Below are positions 55,079 to 63,107 of a stretch of 64,000 nucleotides of DNA, in pieces. The position numbers were made by a program, and so were the translations under genes. The number at the start of each line of letters is the position of its first letter. The stretch's first letter is position 1. The DNA comes from Candidatus Latescibacterota bacterium. Its GTDB lineage: Bacteria > Latescibacterota > UBA2968. The DNA lies in assembly GCA_022824945.1 (NCBI GenBank), contig JAJDYX010000057.1:1-64000 (forward strand), given 5' to 3'. The notes below the pieces were generated by a model, which saw only the letters and a program-made list of their open reading frames with translations, did not search any database and had not been told where the DNA came from.

Positions 55079-55113
55079 GGCGTTTACACCTCCCAATGGG
55101 CAATGCAAACGCC
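55079..55113 (-). other. terminator-like hairpin before the glycosyltransferase
   Basis: On the minus strand GGCGTTT (55113-55107) pairs with AAACGCC (55085-55079), followed by AATTTTTATT and the ATG at 55068. The loop holds GGGAGG. It could thin out transcription after the epimerase gene or cover a ribosome site. Confidence 0.4.
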
Positions 55114-55141
55114 GTTTATAAATAAGAAAATAAAGCGGGCA

Positions 55142-56116
55142 TTACGATTCGTAGTATTCAATAATGCGCCGCAATGTGGTATCCAAACTGATTTTGGGAT
55201 TATAACCCGTTAATTTTTTGATCTTGGTCAAATCGGGAACGCGATAATTGAGATCTTCGTACGAACCCTTTGCAAATGCCTTATCATAAGGCACAAATTC
55301 AATGGGTGAATCGCTTTCCGTCAGCACTTTGATTTTTTCAGCGAGGCCCTTGATACAAATCTCATTGGTCTCGTGATTGCCGCCCAAATTGAAAATTTCG
55401 CCCGGCGTTTGGTCGTTTTCCATCAATGCCGTCAATCCATCTAAAGCATCTTCTATATCGGTAAAACACCGCCGTTGTTCGCCATCGTTATATACAGTAA
55501 TGGGATGTCCCAACAATGCCTGCTTGATAAATCGGGGTACTACCATGCCGTATTCTGGGCTTTGTCGGGGGCCAATCACATTGAAAAAACGCACCATGAT
55601 TACGGGCAATTTTTTCTCTCGCCAATAAGCTAATCCCAGCATTTCACCAACGGCTTTAGAGGTTGAATAATTCCATCGTGCAACGGTTGTTGGTCCCAAC
55701 AAGCGATCATCGTCTTCACTAAATGTGGCTTTGCCGTTTTTCTTTCCCGCAACCTCTGAGGTCGATGCCAAAAGTACCCGTTTTTTTCTTTTGTTTGCCA
55801 ATTCCAACAGGAGTTCAGTGCCTCGAATATTCGTGGTTAAAGACTGCAATGGGTGGTTGATAACGTAATTCACACCCACAGCCGCCGCGAGATGATAAAT
55901 GACATCGCTCCACTCAACTAAGGGTCTGAGTGTCTCTGGATCGAGCACTGTACCAACTTTCATTTGAAACCGAGGATTTCCTTCGAGGTGCCGTACATTG
56001 TCCAGATCTCCAGTTGAAAGATCGTCTAAAACGTAAACTTCGTGGTCTTGTTTCAAGAGTCGTTCGGCCAGATGTGAGCCAATAAAACCCGCACCGCCCG
56101 TAACCAAAAACCTCAT
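55142..56116 (-). CDS. NAD-dependent sugar-nucleotide epimerase/dehydratase (extended SDR)
   Basis: 324 residues from ATG 56116; AAAGGA lies upstream. NAD motif GGAGFIGSHL at residues 7-16, catalytic Tyr-x3-Lys in NYSTSKAVGE, and RFFNVIGPRQ. It resembles UDP-glucose 4-epimerase and UDP-glucuronate decarboxylase enzymes, which make UDP-galactose or UDP-xylose type donors. It probably supplies the adjacent glycosyltransferases. It appears to have its own promoter. Confidence 0.85.
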   Translation of the reverse strand: MRFLVTGGAGFIGSHLAERLLKQDHEVYVLDDLSTGDLDNVRHLEGNPRFQMKVGTVLDPETLRPLVEWSDVIYHLAAAVGVNYVINHPLQSLTTNIRGTELLLELANKRKKRVLLASTSEVAGKKNGKATFSEDDDRLLGPTTVARWNYSTSKAVGEMLGLAYWREKKLPVIMVRFFNVIGPRQSPEYGMVVPRFIKQALLGHPITVYNDGEQRRCFTDIEDALDGLTALMENDQTPGEIFNLGGNHETNEICIKGLAEKIKVLTESDSPIEFVPYDKAFAKGSYEDLNYRVPDLTKIKKLTGYNPKISLDTTLRRIIEYYES

Positions 56117-56219
56117 GTATTCATTCCTTTCCCATTGCCGAGCAGGGCATATCTTCCGACAAATACAATCCCCACTCTTTATACATCCCAGGACACAGTA
56201 CCCCACCCTAAAACATCTA

Positions 56220-56248
56220 AATATAAGGTCTCGAATGCTTAAAGGCAA
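56220..56248 (-). promoter_or_regulatory. possible promoter of the epimerase gene
   Basis: On the minus strand TTGCCT (56248-56243), 17 bp, TATATT (56225-56220), about 100 nt before the epimerase start. The rest of the gap 56117-56297 shows no gene. Confidence 0.45.
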
Positions 56249-56297
56249 TTAGAAACCTAAAGCGAAACACGCCGTCTGCAGATAGGTTCCGATGGCC

Positions 56298-57125
56298 TCA
56301 TCCATCTTTTCTCATTTGTACTGCAATTTCACGTAGCGGACAAAAAGAGAAATCGGTCAATAATCGCCGCAATCGAGGCTCTGTTGCTTTCAAATTCGCG
56401 TAGTGCGTCAAACGCGCCTTCCAGTAAAATGCGATCCGTGGATGATCGGGGTCGAGTTCCCACGGATGCAGATAAAAGACCACAGCCCGCTGTTGTTTGC
56501 TCACGGCCCGCATATTTGCGCGGCTCACAAAATAGGGATATAGCCTGAAATACGCGCCTCCGGTTACGGGCAATCGCATTTTTCCCACTTCGCGCACAGA
56601 GATTGGAATTTCGCAAATTGATCCCGACGCAGTTTTTACAATACGGGGGGCCAAATCAAAATCGGGAATCCCATAACGCCAGTTATGCAATGGAAAAATA
56701 CTCGAATCATACTGAAAGCCGAGTTCTGCCAAAATATCTAAAGCCCACAATGATCTCGCTGTAATGGAGAAATAGGCCGCGCGATAGGCGGTTACGGGTT
56801 GCGCGGTTACATTGGAGATCGCAGCAGCAGCCCGCTGTGTTTCTTCCCGGAATTGCTCGGGCGTCATTTCATAGACCAGATCGTGAGACCACCCATGGCA
56901 TCCCAGTTCGTGACCTTCACGGGCTATGCGACGTATTAAGTTGGGATAATGCTGTGCCACGGGTCCCAGGATAAAGAATGTGCCGCGAACATCGTATTCT
57001 GCCATTATATCGAGCAAGCGATGGCAACTCCCCTCAAGGCGTGGCTCGCTTTGCGCGGACATCGTATTGGAGATAGGTATGCCCTGATACCAATCTTCGA
57101 CATCTACTGTGAAAGCGTGTCGCAT
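56298..57125 (-). CDS. polysaccharide deacetylase (XrtA-associated/DUF3473 type)
   Basis: 275 residues. Begins HAFTVDVEDWYQ with the NodB Asp11, then metal histidines His77 and His81 (GCHGWSH), and the C-terminal HPWELDPDHPRI segment of the DUF3473 subgroup. It removes acetyl groups from amino sugars of an exopolysaccharide. No signal peptide, so it acts on cytoplasmic intermediates. In other bacteria this subgroup goes with exosortase loci; none is seen here. It overlaps the upstream glycosyltransferase gene by 22 nt. Confidence 0.85.
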   Translation of the reverse strand: MRHAFTVDVEDWYQGIPISNTMSAQSEPRLEGSCHRLLDIMAEYDVRGTFFILGPVAQHYPNLIRRIAREGHELGCHGWSHDLVYEMTPEQFREETQRAAAAISNVTAQPVTAYRAAYFSITARSLWALDILAELGFQYDSSIFPLHNWRYGIPDFDLAPRIVKTASGSICEIPISVREVGKMRLPVTGGAYFRLYPYFVSRANMRAVSKQQRAVVFYLHPWELDPDHPRIAFYWKARLTHYANLKATEPRLRRLLTDFSFCPLREIAVQMRKDG

Positions 57126-58198
57126 TGGCGTATGCTCCGCTGCAGGAGGGCCAGCAGTTGTTCGCTACTTTTTTCGAGTGCGTAATGTGCAACCACACGG
57201 GCGCGGCCGGCAGCCCCCATGCGATTGCGCAGGGTTTTATTTTCGATCAACGTACTCAAAAATTCAATCCATTCAGAATCTGTCTCAGCCCAAAATCCGG
57301 TTTTTCCATGGGTGACGATTTCTCGGTTGATTTCGACGGGACTCGTCACCACGGGCAATCCGCAGGCCATGTATTGCAGCAGTTTGTACCCCCCTTTGCC
57401 CCGCGTAAAAGGATCGTCGGGTAGCGGCATCAAGCCAATGTCAAATGTCTGCAAATAACCAACTTCGGTTTCCAGTGTCCAGTCTATGCGTGCGATTTGT
57501 AAGCCGGGTACATCAAAGTCACCCGCACCTATCAAACGCAATTCCAAATTGGGATATCGCCGAGAGAGAGCGACCAATGCATCTCGAATCAGATCCAAAT
57601 ACCGCGTTGTCCACTGGCTCCCAATCCATCCCAATACGATTTTCTCGCCCGCTGGTTTTTTGGCGGGGACATAGCGTGCGGTATCAATAGGTCCCGTGAT
57701 TTGCGAAACACGAGGACAGTACTGGGTTGCAAATTCAGCGGTATAGGCATTTTCTACAATCGCGCAGTGTGCTGTTTGCAACATCGCGGGTACGCCCATT
57801 GCGCGCCGCCGGGTTCTCAACCGATTGATCCATCCCGCGTTGGGGGTTTCGAGTGTAAAGATAGCGTCGTCAAAATCGAAAAATATTTTGTGCCTGTACC
57901 GGCGCAACAGGCGCGGTATGGGGAAGGAAAATAACGCTTTTTGTATCAGTATGGCGTCGTATTTCGGTGCTGTACAAACGCAAGCCCATCCCGTCCACCA
58001 GGCGCGAGAATAGGACAATACATAGTACAAAAGACGCGAAAAAATACCTCTGGTATTGCGTTTAATCAGATCATCGGAGATCACGACTCTGACATCACAG
58101 GTGATACCCGCTTTTCGCAACAGGGGCAAGTAATCAAAAACCCGCGTGCGGCTGCTGGCAGCCAGGGGGCCATACTGCGCGACAAATAAAATTTTCAT
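57104..58198 (-). CDS. glycosyltransferase (GT-B, family 4-like)
   Basis: 364 residues from ATG 58198. The N-terminal part starts MKILFVAQYGP and ASSRTRVFDYLPLL; the second domain has VLGWIGSQWTTRYLDLI and the donor-binding KGGYKLLQYMACGLPVV. Cytoplasmic side, adds a sugar to an intermediate. Its start overlaps the preceding Gfo/Idh/MocA stop (ATGA) and its end overlaps the deacetylase gene, so these three are translationally coupled. Confidence 0.85.
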   Translation of the reverse strand: MKILFVAQYGPLAASSRTRVFDYLPLLRKAGITCDVRVVISDDLIKRNTRGIFSRLLYYVLSYSRAWWTGWACVCTAPKYDAILIQKALFSFPIPRLLRRYRHKIFFDFDDAIFTLETPNAGWINRLRTRRRAMGVPAMLQTAHCAIVENAYTAEFATQYCPRVSQITGPIDTARYVPAKKPAGEKIVLGWIGSQWTTRYLDLIRDALVALSRRYPNLELRLIGAGDFDVPGLQIARIDWTLETEVGYLQTFDIGLMPLPDDPFTRGKGGYKLLQYMACGLPVVTSPVEINREIVTHGKTGFWAETDSEWIEFLSTLIENKTLRNRMGAAGRARVVAHYALEKSSEQLLALLQRSIRQCDTLSQ

Positions 58199-59247
58199 AT
58201 CCAGCCGTGTTGCGTTGTCACGGGCGAGCCAGAACTCTGGTTGAACCAGCCCGGTCCGCTTTCCAATGCGACTTCTCGGCCAGTGATGGCAGATTGTTCG
58301 GCGGCGAATAGAATTTCCATAATGTGACGCGCCCATTCGCCGTGGGTGGGCGGTTCAATGTCCAGGGCGATGGCTTCGGCAAAGGCTTTCCACTCGTTGT
58401 GCATGGTCGAGGGCGGTTCGTCGAAGGGGACATTTTCCCACTGATCATTTTTTCCGACTTTGACGTATTTCTCCCCGTGTTCGGTAAAGCGCAGTGTGCC
58501 ATTTGCACAGATAACCTGGCATTCGTAGTCGGGCGCTCCATCTGCAAATCCAACGGCTATGGCAATGCCTGCGAGACCGTTTTTATAGCGGATGAAGGCC
58601 GTGGCAGAATCATCAGCAGCCTGATAGTGGGCGCGGGTTCCAATGGCGGCGGAGACAGATACGGCCTGTGAGCCGATCATCCAGGTGAGCCGATCTACGA
58701 CGTGTACGCCATTGGTCAACCACATGCCCCCGCCGTGGTAGCGGCTGCGGTACTGCGGGCGGCGACCGGCGTAGCTCCAGTTTTTGGACATGTAACACAC
58801 GGCGGTGATGACGGGTCCGAGTGCGCCAGAGTTCAGTATTTCTTTTGCTTTGATGCTGGTGCCGTAGTAGTGCTGTGTCAGGCCGACCATGAGTTTGACG
58901 CCGTTATCGGCTGCGGCTGCGACCATGTTGTCGCACTGTTCCAGGCTGATGGCCATGGGTTTTTCCACCAGGACGTGTTTGCCAGCCTTGCAAGCATCAA
59001 CGGTGAGGCGATGGTGGAGTTGGTGGCCCAGGGTGATGGCGACAGCGTCGATTTCGGGGTCCTTCAAGAGGTCTGTGTGGGAGGGATAGCTTTTGGGAAT
59101 GTCGTATTTGCCCATGTATTCGCGGCGCTTTTCCTCAATGAGGTCGGCAACGGCGACGATTTCGACGTCGTTCAGGGTTTCAATGGCATCGCAGTGAGAC
59201 CGGGCAATGCCGCCCAGGCCGATAATGCCAACTTTTAAGTTGTCCAT
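58195..59247 (-). CDS. Gfo/Idh/MocA family NAD(P)-dependent oxidoreductase
   Basis: 350 residues. Dinucleotide-binding VGIIGLGGIARSH, EKPMA catalytic motif near residue 96, and GGGMWLTNGVHVVDR. It acts on sugars or cyclitols; coupled to a glycosyltransferase on one side and to an MDR protein 15 nt away on the other. It might act on a sugar nucleotide for the glycan or belong to the catabolic PhyH/MDR pair. It is only distantly like the relative at 42554. Confidence 0.9.
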   Translation of the reverse strand: MDNLKVGIIGLGGIARSHCDAIETLNDVEIVAVADLIEEKRREYMGKYDIPKSYPSHTDLLKDPEIDAVAITLGHQLHHRLTVDACKAGKHVLVEKPMAISLEQCDNMVAAAADNGVKLMVGLTQHYYGTSIKAKEILNSGALGPVITAVCYMSKNWSYAGRRPQYRSRYHGGGMWLTNGVHVVDRLTWMIGSQAVSVSAAIGTRAHYQAADDSATAFIRYKNGLAGIAIAVGFADGAPDYECQVICANGTLRFTEHGEKYVKVGKNDQWENVPFDEPPSTMHNEWKAFAEAIALDIEPPTHGEWARHIMEILFAAEQSAITGREVALESGPGWFNQSSGSPVTTQHGWI

Positions 59248-59262
59248 TGTGATTGCTCCTTT

Positions 59263-60267
59263 TTAGAACCACCTGATGACGGCACCGATAATGTTTTTGT
59301 CTTCGCCGTTGAGGATATCGCGATATAGCCTCGGCGCATCTGAAGACGCGACCTTATGGGTGATGGTGTGGTGCCAGGGGAGAACGCCAGTGCCCATGTT
59401 TTTGATAACGGCGCGACGACAGGGGGCTTCGCCGTCGTTGCAGGGATAGTACATGGTGAGGCGTTTTCCGTGGGGCGGTAAGAAATTGTAAGAGATGGGG
59501 TGGCGGCCGTAGTTGCCCTGAAGGATGAAGGTTCCATGGGTGCGGCAAAGGGCAATGGCCGGGTCGATACAGGCGGGTATGCCCGTGCATTCAAAGACGA
59601 CGTCGGCACCGCCAGGAGCGATGTTGTGGACAGCCTGATTTGCATCCGCACCCTGAATGGTGTGGTCGGCGCCGAGTTTTTGCGCGATGTCGAGGCGGTT
59701 GGTCTCTATGTCTATGGCGATGACTTCACAGCCCCGGTGGCTGCATGCAGCGACGACGCCCAGGCCGACGAGGCCACAGCCGTACACGACAACGCGGTCG
59801 CCCATTCGAGGATTGGCCATATCCACGCCGTTGAGGCCTACAGCGGGCATGACGAATGAGCTGGCGGCGGCTTCATCGACGCCTTCGGGCAGGTGAGCGA
59901 CAAAGGCTCGCGGCCCCTGTGTGTCCAGGATTGCGGCAGAGGTGTGCGCGCCCTGGCTGGCAGAGACTTTCTGACCGGATGCAGCGAGGGAGAAGACGCG
60001 GTTCCAGCGGTAATAGACGCGGTCGCCAACGGCAAATCCGACCGTATCTTTGCCGATGTGTTCGACCGTGCCGACGGCCTGATAACCCGTACACAGGGGA
60101 TAGGGACCGTAGTCGAGCTTGCGGGTGATGGCGGCAAATTCAGTGCCGATGCTGACGCCGGAATACCGGGTTCGCACCGCGATTTGGTCGGGGCGTGGAT
60201 CGGGGAGGATGATGTCTTCGCAGGCAAAGGTGGGACCCTCATGGGTGATGAGTGCTGTAGCTTGCAT
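59263..60267 (-). CDS. zinc-free MDR-family oxidoreductase
   Basis: 334 residues. The fold is medium-chain dehydrogenase with nucleotide turn VYGCGLVGLGV, but the zinc sites are missing: Ser39 stands where the catalytic cysteine should be (SGVSIGTEF) and CTGYQAVG replaces the usual GHExxG. This resembles the BchC-like branch of MDR enzymes. It probably uses NAD(P)H without zinc. It lies between the PhyH and Gfo/Idh/MocA genes of one operon. Confidence 0.85.
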   Translation of the reverse strand: MQATALITHEGPTFACEDIILPDPRPDQIAVRTRYSGVSIGTEFAAITRKLDYGPYPLCTGYQAVGTVEHIGKDTVGFAVGDRVYYRWNRVFSLAASGQKVSASQGAHTSAAILDTQGPRAFVAHLPEGVDEAAASSFVMPAVGLNGVDMANPRMGDRVVVYGCGLVGLGVVAACSHRGCEVIAIDIETNRLDIAQKLGADHTIQGADANQAVHNIAPGGADVVFECTGIPACIDPAIALCRTHGTFILQGNYGRHPISYNFLPPHGKRLTMYYPCNDGEAPCRRAVIKNMGTGVLPWHHTITHKVASSDAPRLYRDILNGEDKNIIGAVIRWF

Positions 60268-60283
60268 GCTTTAGCCTTTTCTT

Positions 60284-61075
60284 TTATGGTTTGAGGTATT
60301 TGCCGGGGAGGCGAGATCTCTCGTAATTTTGATCGGGGTCGCGGTTGGCTATGACTTCGGGGATATGGCCTTCCCAGTAGTCTGGCACATCGGTGGTGTG
60401 GCGTCTGTGCCAGGCGAGAATCAGGGTTCTGCGTTCATCTGTGTAATTTCTTCCGGCAGAATGCAGGATGCGGGCATCGCCCAATACCAGCGAGCGCGCA
60501 GAGACGGGTACATTGACCTCATCGGGGTGGTCGCTGAACATGATGGGATGCGTTTCTTCTATAAATCGGGCGCCCTGTTCGTGTGCGGGCACCAGTTGGT
60601 CGTGGAGTGGTATGCGCTTGAGATGGGTGCCGGGGATGACTTTCAAACAGCCGTTTTCCACTGCGGTATCGGTTAGATAATAGTTCAAAAATATGATCTG
60701 AGGCCAGGGGGAACAACTGATGGGGTCGTTCCATTGCATCCAGTCCTGATGCCAATAGAGCGGTGGGCCTTTGGCTTCTTTGGTGAGGATGATGATGCCA
60801 CCGCTGGTTTGGAAATCTCCAAAGCCCAATTGTTCGAGTGCCTGCCGCGATGGTTCCCATTCCAGCAGCTTTTGGATGATTGGATTGTCTTCACCGCGCA
60901 CATTCACATGTTGACCCTGGTATCTAAATTCCTCTCGCTCATAGTGATCGGCAATTAACCGTTCGGATTCACCGCGCAGTTCTTCGAGGAACTCGTCTGT
61001 CAAAATATCGTCGATAACGCAGTACCCATCGCGCAGCATGCTCTCCCGCGTTTTCAGGGCTGTTTCGGGGGTCAT
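60284..61075 (-). CDS. phytanoyl-CoA dioxygenase (PhyH) family protein
   Basis: 263 residues from ATG 61075 after GAGGAG; a longer frame to 61138 reaches back into the promoter region. Iron ligands His109 and Asp111 (YWHQDWMQW) and a later His near 206 (RILHSAGRNY), with an arginine in the DERRTL segment for 2-oxoglutarate. It hydroxylates an unknown small molecule. It is the first gene of the long minus-strand series and has a consensus promoter. Confidence 0.9.
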   Translation of the reverse strand: MTPETALKTRESMLRDGYCVIDDILTDEFLEELRGESERLIADHYEREEFRYQGQHVNVRGEDNPIIQKLLEWEPSRQALEQLGFGDFQTSGGIIILTKEAKGPPLYWHQDWMQWNDPISCSPWPQIIFLNYYLTDTAVENGCLKVIPGTHLKRIPLHDQLVPAHEQGARFIEETHPIMFSDHPDEVNVPVSARSLVLGDARILHSAGRNYTDERRTLILAWHRRHTTDVPDYWEGHIPEVIANRDPDQNYERSRLPGKYLKP

Positions 61076-61136
61076 GTTATGCTCCTCTTTTCTGAGAAGT
61101 GTATAACTCTTTGTGATAGCAGCGTATAATGGCAGC

Positions 61137-61165
61137 AAAATAGTTTAATGAAAAGGTGTTGTCAA
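61137..61165 (-). promoter_or_regulatory. sigma70-like promoter of the PhyH-MDR-glycan operon
   Basis: On the minus strand TTGACA (61165-61160), 17 bp, TATTTT (61142-61137), 62 nt before ATG 61075. Confidence 0.65.
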
Positions 61166-61195
61166 GGTATCGTATCCGAGAGCAAAACTTGAGTT

Positions 61196-61224
61196 TTGAT
61201 TTTCTGAGCAGGGTTCGTTATTTT
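61196..61224 (+). promoter_or_regulatory. sigma70-like promoter of the PAP2-like gene
   Basis: TTGATT (61196-61201), 17 bp, TATTTT (61219-61224). The start of transcription, near 61231, favours ATG 61248 over ATG 61233 as translation start. Confidence 0.55.
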
Positions 61225-61247
61225 GTTTAAAAATGGTGGGAAGACTT

Positions 61248-61832
61248 ATGCTTGATAAAGAGAAGTTTGCCCTGTGTGTCTCTCGGGTTTTAAATCCCGT
61301 GTTTGTGATGGGGATTGTGATTGTGCTGGTGTCCTTTGAGGCGTCTGGATCGGGTGCCTGGATCGTATTGTGTGTTTTAATCGCACTGTTTTTTACTGTT
61401 TTTGCACCCTGGGGCGTGGTATTGTATATGCGACGCCGAGGCGAGATCAGCGAGTTGTTTATTCCCAAACGCCGCGACCGGCTGCGACCGCTTTTCTTTT
61501 TTTCGGCGAGTTCCTGGATGGGTGTTGGCATTCTTTATTTTCTACACTCGCCGCCCGCGCTGTATGCGCTGATGGTCTGTGTCGCAGCTCAAGGTACAAT
61601 CGCGCTTTTTATAACGATGCAGTGGAAAATCAGCTTACACGCCATGGGGCTTTGGGCTGCCTGTGGTGTGGTGATCGCGCTCTATGGCAGTTGGTGGGCG
61701 GTTGTTCCCGCGGGGTTGGTTTCATGGGCGCGACTCGCATTACAGGCCCATTCTATATCTCAGATTCTGGTGGGTAGTATTGTAGGGGCTGGGGTTACAT
61801 TTCTCATTTTTGGCTATATGCTCAACACATGA
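61248..61832 (+). CDS. PAP2-like integral membrane protein
   Basis: 194 residues from ATG 61248 (GGTGGGAAG upstream; ATG 61233 would be almost leaderless). Five or six membrane helices. Parts of the acid-phosphatase signature remain: KRRDRLRP at 74-81, a histidine at 131 (ISLHAMG) and Arg162-x5-His168, but the last aspartate is Gln172. Relatives remove phosphate from lipid pyrophosphates. With the altered residue, activity is uncertain. The next gene starts 12 nt on. Confidence 0.6.
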   Translation: MLDKEKFALCVSRVLNPVFVMGIVIVLVSFEASGSGAWIVLCVLIALFFTVFAPWGVVLYMRRRGEISELFIPKRRDRLRPLFFFSASSWMGVGILYFLHSPPALYALMVCVAAQGTIALFITMQWKISLHAMGLWAACGVVIALYGSWWAVVPAGLVSWARLALQAHSISQILVGSIVGAGVTFLIFGYMLNT

Positions 61833-61844
61833 ACAGGGGGAATT

Positions 61845-63050
61845 ATGAAGATCAAGTCCATTGAAGCTGTAAATGTTTCTATTCCGCAACAGAAGCCGAT
61901 AACACCCGCACGCCGTTCGAGTTGGCGGCATTCGTCGCCGATTGGTCTGCCGATGAATAAATATCCGGAGTTTCCGCCAGATGTGCCGGGCAAGTCGCCG
62001 GGTATTGGCGGGCGGGGTGTATGGGTTAAAATAACGGCTGAGGACGGTACATGGGGCCTGGGCAGAACGGGATTTGGCGAACCGGTTGCCGCACTGGTCG
62101 ATGCTTTTTACGCACCACTATTGGAAGGACGCGATTGTTTTGCGACAGAGCATCTCAACGATATGATGTGGCGGGCTTCCAAAAGGCATGGGTCGCTGGG
62201 GTTGTCTGCTTGCGCGCAGAGTGCAATTGATCTGGCGCTGTGGGATTTGAAGGGGAAGTTGCTCGATCAGCCCGTTTACAGATTGCTCGGGGGACCATCC
62301 CGTGAGAAGATACGGTGTTATTGTACAGGCGATGATCTGGATTGGTCGATGGAGCTTGGTTTTGAGGCGTTTAAGATTACGAATCCCGTGCATTACGAGC
62401 AGGGTATCACGGGTATAAATATTATGGAGGAAAAGGTCGCCCTTGCGCGAGAAACTGTGGGCAAAAATGCCGAGTTGATGATCAATCCCGTGATGTCTTA
62501 CGATGTGGAGTTTGCCATTCGTCTGGGTGAAAGGCTCAGACCCTACGAATTGAAGTGGATGGAAGAGCCGCTGTTCCCAGAAGACCTCGAAGGACATATT
62601 CAATTGAAAAAAGCCATGACCTGGATCCCGATCGCAACAGGTGAGGACCACCACACGCGGATTCCGTTTCGCCAACTCGTGGAAAATCGCTGTGTGGATG
62701 TCGTGCAACCCGATTTGCACTGGTGCGGGGGGATGACCGAAGCTGTGAAGATTCATCACATTGCCGAAGCCGCCGGTATTAAGAGCAGTCCGCACGGAGG
62801 CTGTAATTCGGCTTATGGACAGCATTTTTGCTATGCGATGCCCGAGTGTACTCTGTGTGAGTTTCATTTGAGTACACCCGTGGGCGTGCCTCTGGAAGAG
62901 GTCGCGCGGATGCCGGGCGTGTCCGTGCCAGAAGATGGCTATCTGGTGCCATCGGATGCGCCGGGATTTGGAATGGATATTGCCGAAGATTGGATTACGC
63001 CCTGGGATCACGGGCGTTTAAGCACGGGTGGCGAGCATGTGATTTTGTAA
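61845..63050 (+). CDS. mandelate racemase/enolase superfamily sugar-acid dehydratase-like protein
   Basis: 401 residues, similar in layout to L-rhamnonate dehydratase. Capping domain to about 125, then a TIM barrel: Lys177 (AFKITN), metal ligands Glu240 (WMEEP) and Glu267 (GEDH), and catalytic His317 (SSPHGG). The first metal ligand, normally Asp, is Asn214 (LMINPVMSYD). Family members dehydrate acid sugars with magnesium. The Asn may weaken metal binding or mark another reaction. A bidirectional terminator follows. Confidence 0.85.
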   Translation: MKIKSIEAVNVSIPQQKPITPARRSSWRHSSPIGLPMNKYPEFPPDVPGKSPGIGGRGVWVKITAEDGTWGLGRTGFGEPVAALVDAFYAPLLEGRDCFATEHLNDMMWRASKRHGSLGLSACAQSAIDLALWDLKGKLLDQPVYRLLGGPSREKIRCYCTGDDLDWSMELGFEAFKITNPVHYEQGITGINIMEEKVALARETVGKNAELMINPVMSYDVEFAIRLGERLRPYELKWMEEPLFPEDLEGHIQLKKAMTWIPIATGEDHHTRIPFRQLVENRCVDVVQPDLHWCGGMTEAVKIHHIAEAAGIKSSPHGGCNSAYGQHFCYAMPECTLCEFHLSTPVGVPLEEVARMPGVSVPEDGYLVPSDAPGFGMDIAEDWITPWDHGRLSTGGEHVIL

Positions 63051-63051
63051 A

Positions 63052-63090
63052 AAATAAGAGCGGGCGAAATATCCGCCCGCTCTTATTTAA
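63052..63090. terminator. bidirectional rho-independent terminator
   Basis: A 15-bp perfect stem (63052-63066 with 63074-63088) with A and T runs built into its ends, between two convergent genes. Confidence 0.95.
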
Positions 63091-63107
63091 TGCCTCATGG
63101 TCCTTCC

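Noticed and set aside
62118..63011. 297-codon minus-strand open frame opposite the dehydratase-like gene
   Set aside because: Antisense of a well recognised enolase-superfamily gene with no motif of its own.
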